DNA from: a virus
Virus record (IMG/VR): IMGVR_UViG_3300043172_001415
Coordinates: 40,110-104,109 of that record
Reading direction: 5' to 3' (one strand)
DNA: 64,000 nucleotides
Below, in pieces: positions 55,859 through 63,728 of the stretch. The position numbers and the translations under genes are program-made. The notes under the pieces were generated by a model, which ran no database searches, was not told the origin of the DNA, and was given only the letters and a program-made list of their open reading frames with translations. Position 1 is the stretch's first letter. Each line of letters opens with the position of its first letter.

Positions 55859-56127
55859 TTATAGATGGCATACAAATATCGTTACAGGGTAATCCCTTTA
55901 AATCTTTCTTTTCATTAAAGGTAGATGATAAAATGCAATTTCCTGCAGGAATCGTTTATGTTAAAATTGCTCAAGGTAAAGTTACTTTAGTTGTTGAATT
56001 TCATGATGGATTTCATTTTTTCAATGATGTATTTATGGTTGAGCTTAAAGCAAAAATACGGAAGGCTCATGAAGATTTTTTCAATTTTACAGATTTATTA
56101 AAAACGAAGCATAATAAACATGCTTAG
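55855..56127 (+). CDS. Hypothetical protein (90 aa)
   Basis: Starts with an ATGA overlap. Beta-rich N-terminal half, helical C-terminus; overlaps the next gene by eight bases. Unknown function. Confidence 0.55.
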   Translation: MIIDGIQISLQGNPFKSFFSLKVDDKMQFPAGIVYVKIAQGKVTLVVEFHDGFHFFNDVFMVELKAKIRKAHEDFFNFTDLLKTKHNKHA

Positions 56128-56377
56128 ACTTGGTGATGTAATACGTTGTAAAAATCCTTATATTGGTGAACCGTGTTACATTATTATAGAAATAAGAGAA
56201 CAATATAAGGAATATCGTTGTGCATCTACAAGCAGCAAGCATAATCCTGAATGTAGTTTTTCCAACAGATCAGATATCGGTTTTGATATTGTAGATCAAT
56301 CATATGATTTAATATTCTCCCTGGGGAATTTGGTATCAATGATAGACAATGATCATAAACTGTTTAAATTAGACTAA
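56120..56377 (+). CDS. Hypothetical protein (85 aa)
   Basis: MLRLGDVIRCKNPYIGEPCY looks like a small SH3/OB-like beta-barrel. No known family. Confidence 0.55.
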   Translation: MLRLGDVIRCKNPYIGEPCYIIIEIREQYKEYRCASTSSKHNPECSFSNRSDIGFDIVDQSYDLIFSLGNLVSMIDNDHKLFKLD

Positions 56378-56389
56378 AGTGAGATAACG

Positions 56390-56542
56390 ATGGTAGTATT
56401 GATATGGACATTAATATTCATAAATATAAACCTCGCAGCAATGCTTTTTGATTTGCCGAAAACCAGTGTTATGTTCTTTATGGGCGGTGCTGTCATATCA
56501 TCAATAATAGATAAATTTGTAGTATGGTATAAGAATGGGTGA
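56390..56542 (+). CDS. Two-TM small protein (50 aa)
   Basis: MVVLIWTLIFININLAAMLF... then MFFMGGAVISSIIDKF; two membrane segments. Overlaps the next start. GAGATAACG upstream. Confidence 0.5.
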   Translation: MVVLIWTLIFININLAAMLFDLPKTSVMFFMGGAVISSIIDKFVVWYKNG

Positions 56543-56720
56543 TGGTTTAAAAAGAATTACTATCATAGAGGAAAAATTACTATCAATTGTACAACAATCT
56601 ATTAACTTGGAATCAGAGGAAAAGCCAATAGATCATAATAAATTAAGAAATGCTATTATTGGTATTCAAGTAGATACTCATGAACTTAAATTAAGATATT
56701 TTTTAGAAGGTATTTCATGA
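56535..56720 (+). CDS. Hypothetical helical protein (61 aa)
   Basis: Overlaps both neighbours (ATGA with the next). Helical; no domain recognised. Confidence 0.52.
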   Translation: MGDGLKRITIIEEKLLSIVQQSINLESEEKPIDHNKLRNAIIGIQVDTHELKLRYFLEGIS

Positions 56721-57205
56721 AAAATGAACTAATTGAATTAGATGTATTTTATGTTACTAAAGATCCTACCATTTATATTAATGGTCACAGAATCTGTGGA
56801 CTTAATCCGGTTGGACAAAAAGCTACTATTTCAACTAAAGTACGTAAGAAAGATTTGATAAAAGCATTGAACTTGACAGTTAATGATATAGATCCATGGA
56901 TAGACGTGCGTAAGGGCCTCCCTGAAGTACCTAAGCCAATGTATGGTAAGAGTGTTTTGGCTATTGAGTATGATCCTTGCTGGGTATCTCATATGGGAAA
57001 TAAACCGGATGTACACGAAGATAGCTATATGCGTAAAACAGGTTTTGATATGACATCTGCTGAAGGTCCCGAAGGTAGATGTAGGATAGATAGAATAGAT
57101 CCTGTAATACTTTGGAAATATATGCCACCGGCACCCACACCAAAAGAAATTCATGAACTATTAGGAATAAAAGATGAACCTGGAAAAGATTACAGAAATA
57201 GTTAA
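56717..57205 (+). CDS. Hypothetical protein (162 aa)
   Basis: ELDVFYVTKDPTIYINGHRI at the start; the C-terminal half contains ILWKYMPPAPTPKEIHELL, where WKYMPPAP recalls the DUF551 W.PLP ending. Overlaps the next gene by 32 bases. Function unknown. Confidence 0.55.
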   Translation: MKNELIELDVFYVTKDPTIYINGHRICGLNPVGQKATISTKVRKKDLIKALNLTVNDIDPWIDVRKGLPEVPKPMYGKSVLAIEYDPCWVSHMGNKPDVHEDSYMRKTGFDMTSAEGPEGRCRIDRIDPVILWKYMPPAPTPKEIHELLGIKDEPGKDYRNS

Positions 57206-57470
57206 CTCTTCTGATTCTGATAAAGAAAAACATTATCAAATTATCGTTGCTTTAGCTGAAGATCCAAATTCATTATTAGCAATAATTGAAGTTGTTCATT
57301 TAGAACGGTTGATGAAAAGAGATATGATTAGTGAGATGAATTTACATTTATCAAAAGCTGATTGTATCCTCGAAAATCCGAAACTCGATACTAAGAAAAA
57401 TATGTTGACGGAGATCTCCGGCTTCTACTTAAAATATGCAGATAAAATAAAACATTGCTTCAAATCATAA
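57174..57470 (+). CDS. Hypothetical helical protein (98 aa)
   Basis: Starts inside the previous gene at ATG 57174. Entirely helical. A terminator follows. Confidence 0.52.
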   Translation: MNLEKITEIVNSSDSDKEKHYQIIVALAEDPNSLLAIIEVVHLERLMKRDMISEMNLHLSKADCILENPKLDTKKNMLTEISGFYLKYADKIKHCFKS

Positions 57471-57472
57471 AA

Positions 57473-57506
57473 AAAAACAGATCCTTAGCCAAAAGATCTG
57501 TTTTTT
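57473..57506 (+). terminator. Rho-independent terminator
   Basis: AAAAAACAGATC/GATCTGTTTTTT. The 225 bases between here and gene 57732 contain an AACTAAAGT copy, a promoter and no gene that I can support. Confidence 0.88.
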
Positions 57507-57664
57507 CAAAAGGCAATCATAATGAACAAAAATGATTGTACAACTAAAGTAACAATATCCATTTAGTCTGTCAACAAGTTCTTATTGTTGAGTTTAAAAA
57601 CACATATTCATTACAGTTATTATTAATAAAATTTAATAATAATTAATATTTTTTATTAATTGTA

Positions 57665-57694
57665 TTGACAAGTAATATTAATTGTTATTATATT
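57665..57694 (+). promoter_or_regulatory. Promoter of gene 57732
   Basis: TTGACA (57665-57670), 17-18 bases, TTATAT/TATATT (57688-57694), RBS AAGGAG. Confidence 0.6.
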
Positions 57695-57731
57695 CTATAC
57701 ATGACAATAACGGAATTAATAAGGAGTACAT

Positions 57732-58691
57732 ATGTCAGATAATAACGGAATTAAATTCATGGGTTCAACAAAAAAAGATTTGTGGGATGCATACAAAGAG
57801 CAAAAAGCAAAATTGGAAGCTATTCAAGGTGGACCAATCACTACAACAGCTAAAGCAACAGAAGCTAAAATCAAAGGTTCTATTGCAAGTGCAAACTCAA
57901 TGGACATTAGTGCTATTGATGGTGTTCTTAGTACTTTAGTTGGTCAAATTACTGATCTTAAAAGTCAATATGAAGATATCATTACTGCTATCGAAGCTAA
58001 AAAAGCTGAGCTTAAAGATGTTCATGGTATTGAAGTAAGTGCAAATGATCTTGCTGCTTTAGCTGCAGTTAAAGAAAAACTGGTTACTGATGCTGACGAA
58101 AAAGCAAAAGACATCAGAGATCGTGCTGACACTTATTACAATGAAATTATTGAGAATTCATCAGACAAGAAAAATGATCTTGAAGTTTCTCGTAGACGTG
58201 AACTTGAAGTTTATTCATATGAGACAGACAGAAAACGTTCAATGTCAAATGATGCTGTTGATGATGCACTTCGTACAAAACTCAAATCTCTTGATACTCG
58301 TGAAACGGAACTCAATGGTCGTGAAGATGATCTTGAGCAACGTGAAGCAGAAGTTGAAGTTCTCAATAATAAGATCACAGAGCTTGAAAACTCGACTGCA
58401 GAAAAAGTTGCTAAATCATATGTTGACGGTGAAGATAAAGCAAAAAGATCTGCACAGTATGCTTCTAGTATGGCAAAAATGGGTGCTGAATCTAAAGCTG
58501 AGATCCAGGAAGGAAGAATTAATTCTTTAGAGGAAAAAATAACAGATCTTATTGCTCAACTTGACAAATCAAATTCAATCATCGAAAATCAAGTAAATCA
58601 AATTTCTGATATGGCTAAGAGTGCTCTTAATGCACAAGCTGACGCAGCAACTATCAAAAAAGTTGCGGAAGTAGCTGCAGGTAGCAAATAA
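57732..58691 (+). CDS. Coiled-coil protein (319 aa)
   Basis: Long helical protein; heptad-rich stretches at about 70-170 and 190-300 (LKSLDTRETELNGREDDLEQ, ITELENSTAEKV). Codon use looks optimised relative to neighbours, and it has its own promoter and terminator, suggesting high expression. No known family; possibly structural or scaffold. Confidence 0.65.
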   Translation: MSDNNGIKFMGSTKKDLWDAYKEQKAKLEAIQGGPITTTAKATEAKIKGSIASANSMDISAIDGVLSTLVGQITDLKSQYEDIITAIEAKKAELKDVHGIEVSANDLAALAAVKEKLVTDADEKAKDIRDRADTYYNEIIENSSDKKNDLEVSRRRELEVYSYETDRKRSMSNDAVDDALRTKLKSLDTRETELNGREDDLEQREAEVEVLNNKITELENSTAEKVAKSYVDGEDKAKRSAQYASSMAKMGAESKAEIQEGRINSLEEKITDLIAQLDKSNSIIENQVNQISDMAKSALNAQADAATIKKVAEVAAGSK

Positions 58692-58709
58692 CAAATAATA
58701 ATTGTTGAC

Positions 58710-58739
58710 CAAACAAAATAATTAATTTATTTTGTTTGA
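58710..58739. other. Perfect A/T hairpin
   Basis: CAAACAAAATAA/TTATTTTGTTTG with a short TTAAT-type loop, between the coiled-coil gene and its terminator. Confidence 0.5.
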
Positions 58740-58765
58740 GCATCGTTTGATGCATTTCCAAGAAT

Positions 58766-58803
58766 AAGAGAGAGTTGGGTACACTATGTCCAACTCTCTT
58801 TTT
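58766..58803. terminator. Terminator between convergent genes
   Basis: AGAGAGTTGG-N10-CCAACTCTCT followed by TTTTT; serves gene 57732 and, less clearly, the CoA operon on the other strand. Confidence 0.82.
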
Positions 58804-58805
58804 AT

Positions 58806-60002
58806 TTAAAGTAAACCATTTACTTCTTGGTAATAGGCATCATAATTTTCAGTATTAATAATTGAACTAATTACTTCAGTTGTGACTCTTTCCAATTCTG
58901 GTTCAAGATCATCTAAAGTATTTTCGAACACAAAAGTTTTACCTTGATTATGTTTTGTTATATCAGAATAAATCTTATTGTATTTATCTTCAAAACTCAA
59001 TTGATTATCAAGACGTTCTTTAATTTGATCTTCATCCAAGCCACGATTTAGTAAACGCTTTAACTGAAGTTCTTTGGTTGTATTAATAAGTATTACAAAA
59101 TTATTACAGATCAAATTCCAATCTGCTTCAGCCAATAATGCACTGTTGAAAAGAATGATTCCTTTCTTGCCAAACAGTTCTTTCTTGATTCTTGTGAGCA
59201 TTGGTTTAAGCATTATAGAATTAAATGTTTCCATATCATTTTTATCAGCAAAAATAATTTTACCTATTTCTGCACGGTCAATATAATCGTCATTGCATTG
59301 ATGAACCAATCCAAAAGTACTTATCAGCATTTTTCTTACATTTACATAAGCAGGTTGTTTTAAATCTTTCAATACTTCGTGAGCAATCTTATCAAGATCC
59401 AGATGATGAACTTCATAACCTTTTGATTCGATCTTTTCAATTAATTTTTTAGTAACAAATGATTTGCCGGAACCCATCTCACCAGTTACACCAATTATAT
59501 ATTGCTTTAGCAGTTCTTTTTCAAGATTATATTTAACATTGAGAGGAACCATCTTATGAATGAAGCCCCCACTTTTTAAAAGAGATTTTACAGATCCAGA
59601 AGATACATGTTCATATTTTTGATTTGACATTAACAAAACGGTTTCTATATCAAGATCCTGGGATTCACCACACAAAGCCATTCTTTTTTCATAATCAAAA
59701 TCGGCAGCATTTCGAACTCCTCTTACGATTACATTTGCTTTTTGTTCATATGCAAAATCAATTAATAAACCTTCATATGTTTTAACTGTATTTGTATATG
59801 GATATTGATTTACATGTCCAATAGTAGCTAAAGCATCAATTGTCATTTCAATTCTTTTTTCTGTTGGAAACAAATATGTTTTCTCAGTATTATTACCAAT
59901 GGCAATTATAACTTCATCAAACATAGTTAATGCTCTTTTGATTATATCAATATGTCCAAATGTTATTGGATCTGCAGAGAATGCGAATACTGCTTTGCTC
60001 AT
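58806..60002 (-). CDS. coaDE: Fused phosphopantetheine adenylyltransferase / dephospho-CoA kinase
   Basis: 398 residues. N-terminal CoaD: SADPITFGHIDIIKRA (TxGH motif), RGVRNAADFDYEKRM and VSSGSVKSLL. C-terminal CoaE: IIGVTGEMGSGKSFVTKK (P-loop near residue 170), then LDLDKIAHEVL. Together they convert 4'-phosphopantetheine plus ATP to dephospho-CoA and then CoA. In bacteria these are normally separate proteins; a CoaD-CoaE fusion is known in animals (COASY). It is the last gene of the CoA operon; its ATG overlaps the upstream stop. Confidence 0.92.
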   Translation of the reverse strand: MSKAVFAFSADPITFGHIDIIKRALTMFDEVIIAIGNNTEKTYLFPTEKRIEMTIDALATIGHVNQYPYTNTVKTYEGLLIDFAYEQKANVIVRGVRNAADFDYEKRMALCGESQDLDIETVLLMSNQKYEHVSSGSVKSLLKSGGFIHKMVPLNVKYNLEKELLKQYIIGVTGEMGSGKSFVTKKLIEKIESKGYEVHHLDLDKIAHEVLKDLKQPAYVNVRKMLISTFGLVHQCNDDYIDRAEIGKIIFADKNDMETFNSIMLKPMLTRIKKELFGKKGIILFNSALLAEADWNLICNNFVILINTTKELQLKRLLNRGLDEDQIKERLDNQLSFEDKYNKIYSDITKHNQGKTFVFENTLDDLEPELERVTTEVISSIINTENYDAYYQEVNGLL

Positions 60003-60562
60003 TATATTTCCTCTTTTAAAGTTACCAGTTTGTTTATTATTTCAACGATCCTTCTAGGTTTTCGTAATTTACCAACTCCGGTTTCACCACAAGCTAACAA
60101 TCCTTCATCAGGTTCAATAATATGCCAAACATTTTTTTCAGAAAATTTACCCCCAAGTTTTTTTAAATTGCCTTTGGTTGTTTTATGGTCATACATTAGA
60201 GTATTCATTGCAGGAGCAAGTATTTTAAACTTTCCTCGAAAAGCTAAAGCGGTTGCAGTCAATACATTATCACAAATTCCATTTGCAAGTTTTGCAATTG
60301 TATTGGCAGTAGCAGGAGCAATTAATAACATTTCTCCCCACTCAGCCAGATCAATATGTTCAACCTGACCAGTTACTTCAGTTGAAAATTTTGAAACAAC
60401 TTCTCTACCGGAAATAATTGATAAACTCATTTCAGTTATAAAGTTTTTAGCATCTTCAGTCATTATTACTTTAACATCATGGCCGGTAGCATTTAATCCA
60501 GATATGATATCACATGCTTTATATGCACTGATAGATCCGGTGATTCCTAATAATATATTCAT
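60002..60562 (-). CDS. coaC: Phosphopantothenoylcysteine decarboxylase
   Basis: 186 residues. LGITGSISAYKACDIISGL, VEHIDLAEWGEMLLIAPATANT (active His and PASANT-like motif) and LAPAMNTLMYDH are the signatures of the flavin-dependent decarboxylase. It yields 4'-phosphopantetheine for the next enzyme. In most bacteria it is fused to CoaB; here they are separate, adjacent genes. Confidence 0.93.
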   Translation of the reverse strand: MNILLGITGSISAYKACDIISGLNATGHDVKVIMTEDAKNFITEMSLSIISGREVVSKFSTEVTGQVEHIDLAEWGEMLLIAPATANTIAKLANGICDNVLTATALAFRGKFKILAPAMNTLMYDHKTTKGNLKKLGGKFSEKNVWHIIEPDEGLLACGETGVGKLRKPRRIVEIINKLVTLKEEI

Positions 60563-61221
60563 TAGCTAATCTTCTCCAATAATTTTTTAGATAGATTACA
60601 ACGTTTAACATTTAAATGTCCATTATCATCACAAATATATGCTCTTTCTCTTGCCCATTCTAAACAGTTTGCAACAATAATATCAGCATTACTTGCTTTG
60701 CGAGATTCCTGGGCTACCGATATTAACTCTTTATCTTTCATATCAACTTGTAACTTGAACTTAACTAAAGTACCTTCAAAACCCCATTCAGAACGAATTT
60801 TATCTATTATCTTTTCTGTAGGAATCATTTTGATATAAAGTTCATCATGATCAGAACTTACTTTAGTTGCTGAAGAAACACATTCTAATTCCAATTCACC
60901 AGACGACATATCAGGTTTAAATATCCCATCAGGTTTATAATCTGATACTGCAGCACTATGAATAATCACATCATATTTTTTCATAGTAATAAATTTTTTC
61001 ATTGACTCAAACAAATCATCATATGTTTTGTAATGAGGAAGGACCATTACATTGTTCATTAATTTGATATCTGTATTCGATGTTAATAAATCAACATAAT
61101 GACCATTTGCACCAAAGTATTCTGCCATATCAGCCCCTGTACGGCCTTTAAAGACGTTGGTGATACATCTTACTTGGTCAATCATTGTTTTGGTGCTACC
61201 GGCTGTTATAAGTACTTTCAT
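60562..61221 (-). CDS. coaB: Phosphopantothenate-cysteine ligase
   Basis: 219 residues from ATG 61221 (TAAGGATTAAT on the minus strand). ITAGSTKTMIDQVRCITNVF, GADMAEYFGANGHYVDLLTS, HSAAVSDY and KFKLQVD match CoaB. It joins 4'-phosphopantothenate to cysteine. First gene of a three-gene set covering the last four steps to CoA, linked by one-base overlaps. Confidence 0.92.
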   Translation of the reverse strand: MKVLITAGSTKTMIDQVRCITNVFKGRTGADMAEYFGANGHYVDLLTSNTDIKLMNNVMVLPHYKTYDDLFESMKKFITMKKYDVIIHSAAVSDYKPDGIFKPDMSSGELELECVSSATKVSSDHDELYIKMIPTEKIIDKIRSEWGFEGTLVKFKLQVDMKDKELISVAQESRKASNADIIVANCLEWARERAYICDDNGHLNVKRCNLSKKLLEKIS

Positions 61222-61272
61222 ATTAATCCTTAATAAATTTTCATTGTTATAATATAACATATCATTTATGTA

Positions 61273-61301
61273 TTGACATTAAAAATGATATAAATTACTT
61301 T
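61273..61301 (+). promoter_or_regulatory. Promoter of structured RNA, ACTTTAGTT at -10
   Basis: TTGACA (61273-61278), 17 bases, TACTTT (61296-61301). Transcription would begin about 61308, at the 5' edge of the predicted RNA fold. Confidence 0.62.
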
Positions 61302-61314
61302 AGTTTTTATTGAT

Positions 61315-61475
61315 AGATGAGTTGCACTGTGAAGTGAGTCTGTATTATAATGTGAAACAGCGTAATTACCTCTGATATAATCCACATTATCGGAATGGTA
61401 GCTTCGGTTATAATAGGATTAAAATGTACGTGGATAAGGCAAGTAGGATAATAACCTATCGACTCATTTATTTTT
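61315..61475 (+). ncRNA. Structured leader or small RNA upstream of gene 61488
   Basis: Outer strands AGATGAGT and ACTCATTT pair (61315-61322 with 61462-61469). Inside are CACT-GTGA-AGTG, TAATGTG/CACATTA and TAGG-N7-CCTA; TATTATAA can instead pair with TTATAATA, giving an alternative fold. A T-run follows the outer helix just before the RBS AAAGGG. It could be a riboswitch/attenuator or a separate small RNA. Confidence 0.5.
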
Positions 61476-61487
61476 TAAAGGGAAAAA

Positions 61488-61964
61488 ATGAAAATAATAC
61501 CAAAGTATCCAAATCACTGTATAGATTTAAACACAAAAATTGTTTATCGAGTTAATACAGTTGTTCCATATGACAAATTTGGAAGATTATCAATAAGATA
61601 TAAAAGTAAAGTTTATAGTCATTCTCTAAGAGAATTGATTACTATGGTTGGACCAATAAAAAAATTAAAATTATCAAAAAAAGAAAAAATGGAACGTGTT
61701 TATGAAATGCATATGGAAGGAAAATCTACTGCTGATATTATTGAAGATCTTGGAATTGCACAAGCAACGATTTCAAGATATTTAATCACTCAATTTTTTA
61801 TAAACCATCCAGAACATGATAATACTAAAATCACTATGCGTGAAATTCAACGCATTACTTTAAGAAAAAAAGTTAAAGAATTGCAATATAAAAAAATGTC
61901 TTTGCCTGATATTGCAAAAAAATTAAATATTCATTATCGAACTGCCTGGAATCATAGTAGATGA
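61488..61964 (+). CDS. HTH DNA-binding protein (158 aa)
   Basis: Two helix-turn-helix segments: MHMEGKSTADIIEDLGIAQATISRYL (residues ~70-95) and KKMSLPDIAKKLNIHYRTAW (C-terminal). The N-terminal part (YPNHCIDLNTKIVYRVNT) resembles start regions of phage HNH/NUMOD proteins. Probably a regulator or remnant of a homing protein. Overlaps the next gene (ATGA). Confidence 0.7.
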   Translation: MKIIPKYPNHCIDLNTKIVYRVNTVVPYDKFGRLSIRYKSKVYSHSLRELITMVGPIKKLKLSKKEKMERVYEMHMEGKSTADIIEDLGIAQATISRYLITQFFINHPEHDNTKITMREIQRITLRKKVKELQYKKMSLPDIAKKLNIHYRTAWNHSR

Positions 61965-62332
61965 AAAATAATGTACATGCACAAATAGAATATCTCAAAG
62001 ACGATGGAACGAAAATTCATAGTGATATTTGTCCTCCCGAATGTGATCTTTTAAAATTAACAAAAAAGAGGAGAGAATTTTTACATGCATGTCTTGATGA
62101 ATGGTTAGATGAATCAAAAGGTACAGGTGCGTTTTGGATTCATCAAGAAAATTATCTTAAAGAAAGATTTCAATATGGATACATGGATGAATTAATAAAA
62201 AGATCCTTTGATTATGCTAATAATAAATATTCTGATATTGAAGCAGAGCCTGATCGTGAAATATGTACATATCTAGAACAAATAAGATATTTGAAAAAAT
62301 TTATAGGATTAATATTTAATGCCCAAAGTTAA
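61961..62332 (+). CDS. Hypothetical protein (123 aa)
   Basis: Helical, with a Trp-rich middle (LDEWLDESKGTGAFWIHQENY). Overlaps both neighbours; probably one operon with the two HTH genes. Confidence 0.58.
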   Translation: MKNNVHAQIEYLKDDGTKIHSDICPPECDLLKLTKKRREFLHACLDEWLDESKGTGAFWIHQENYLKERFQYGYMDELIKRSFDYANNKYSDIEAEPDREICTYLEQIRYLKKFIGLIFNAQS

Positions 62333-62744
62333 AAAAGTCAAAAGAATTCGTTCCGATAACCCGTTTCAAAAAATAGTTAGGCTTTATATGAAAAGACATG
62401 ACTTAAGTACAAAAGAAATGTCTTTTAAATTAAATACCTATCCTTCTTCAGTGTCGAGGATAATCCATGGAGATCATTTGCCAACGATGGGTAGTTTTTG
62501 TAATATATTGTATAAACTAAAGTTGAGTCCTGCTGAATTGTTTTATTTTATGGAAGACATGTCTGAGTATTATCAACAACAAAATGGATTATCTGACAAG
62601 CCATTCAGGTGTAGAAATCAATCAAGATGGATTGATGCGACATATCCAAAGCCTATAAATCATTCGATTGATATTAAGCCAAATAAAATTTCCGAAGGCA
62701 GTTTTAAAAAAGATGCCTGGAAAAATTTACTACCGTCACCATAA
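62319..62744 (+). CDS. HTH regulator (Cro/CI-type, 141 aa)
   Basis: FQKIVRLYMKRHDLSTKEMSFKLNTYPSSVSRIIHGDHLPTMGSF is a Cro/CI HTH at residues ~12-60, resembling the regulator at 33132. The C-terminal 60 residues are basic and unrelated to known domains. Confidence 0.75.
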   Translation: MPKVKKVKRIRSDNPFQKIVRLYMKRHDLSTKEMSFKLNTYPSSVSRIIHGDHLPTMGSFCNILYKLKLSPAELFYFMEDMSEYYQQQNGLSDKPFRCRNQSRWIDATYPKPINHSIDIKPNKISEGSFKKDAWKNLLPSP

Positions 62745-62747
62745 TCA

Positions 62748-62776
62748 TTGACTAGTTAATAAAAAATATGTACTTT
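62748..62776 (+). promoter_or_regulatory. Promoter with ACTTTAGTT at -10
   Basis: TTGACT (62748-62753), 17 bases, TACTTT (62771-62776), followed by AACCGGAGTATAT and ATG 62804. Confidence 0.65.
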
Positions 62777-62803
62777 AGTTATTAAACAATAACCGGAGTA
62801 TAT

Positions 62804-63073
62804 ATGCCTCCTAGTAGCAGAGATAAAATAATAAATACAGGTGAAATTAAAACAACCTTTGATCATCAAATCGGTGGCGATCATTATACTAAACAAGCTA
62901 TTCAACCTATCCAATATATTTATGCAAACAAACTGGACTATTTCCAAGGAAATGTTGTTAAGTATGTTACCAGATATAAGCTTAAAAATGGAATGGAAGA
63001 TCTTAAGAAGGCTCTTCATTATCTTGAAATGATAATTCAACAAGAAAATGGTAAGTGGAATGAATTCAAATAA
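62804..63073 (+). CDS. DUF3310 protein (phage nucleotide-kinase-like family)
   Basis: 89 residues. IGGDHYTKQAIQPIQYI, NKLDYFQGNVVKYVTRYKLK and NGMEDLKKALHYLEMII match DUF3310, a small family very common in phages. Function unproven. Confidence 0.88.
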   Translation: MPPSSRDKIINTGEIKTTFDHQIGGDHYTKQAIQPIQYIYANKLDYFQGNVVKYVTRYKLKNGMEDLKKALHYLEMIIQQENGKWNEFK

Positions 63074-63263
63074 TTCAGATTGGATTGATGTAAAAGATAG
63101 ATTGCCGGAAGATGGTGAACCCGTTTTAATTAAATATCAACGAAATACTGTAAAGATGTGTACTTTTGGTTGGTACAACAAAGAACACAATCGCTGGGGT
63201 AGAAACGGGAAGTTTTGGATAGATGACAGTCTTATTGTAGCCTGGATGAATATACCAGAATAA
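63060..63263 (+). CDS. DUF551-like protein
   Basis: 67 residues from ATG 63060, overlapping the previous gene. SDWIDVKDRLPEDGEPVLIK and IVAWMNIPE fit the DUF551 pattern; second copy in this window (see 42498). Confidence 0.75.
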   Translation: MNSNNSDWIDVKDRLPEDGEPVLIKYQRNTVKMCTFGWYNKEHNRWGRNGKFWIDDSLIVAWMNIPE

Positions 63264-63326
63264 TATTATTGACAAGCCATTAAATAATATTTAAATGATG
63301 TGTAAGTACTTCAGTCTTAGATAATT

Positions 63327-63728
63327 ATGAAAACCTTTACTAAAGAATATATAACCGAATGTTATACTAAAACAGCAGAAATTGATAAAGCTGCAATAAG
63401 AGTTGCATCATTAAAAAGATATGGTTCGGAAGAGTTGTCATCTTATGATTCAGCCACTTCAGTTGATTATGAAAACGATTATTTAGAAGTAGTATTCTAT
63501 GAAGATACAACTTGTAGTTGTTGTAGAGGTGAAGAGGTTTATACTTCAGTTCAATTTGAAGAATTGAATATGTCGAATGAAGATATTCTTGTTGTTGTAA
63601 ACATGAAAAAAGAACTTGCTGCTAAAGCAGATAGAGAACATAAAGACGTTGAAGCTAAAGCTAAAAAAGAAGAACTAGAAAAAGAAGAAAAAGATGAATT
63701 TGAACGTTTAAAAAAGAAGTTCACATGA
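63327..63728 (+). CDS. Hypothetical coiled-coil protein (133 aa)
   Basis: The first ~90 residues are alpha/beta with DTTCSCCRGEE; the end is a highly charged helix (EAKAKKEELEKEEKDEFERL). Overlaps the next gene by ATGA. Confidence 0.58.
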   Translation: MKTFTKEYITECYTKTAEIDKAAIRVASLKRYGSEELSSYDSATSVDYENDYLEVVFYEDTTCSCCRGEEVYTSVQFEELNMSNEDILVVVNMKKELAAKADREHKDVEAKAKKEELEKEEKDEFERLKKKFT

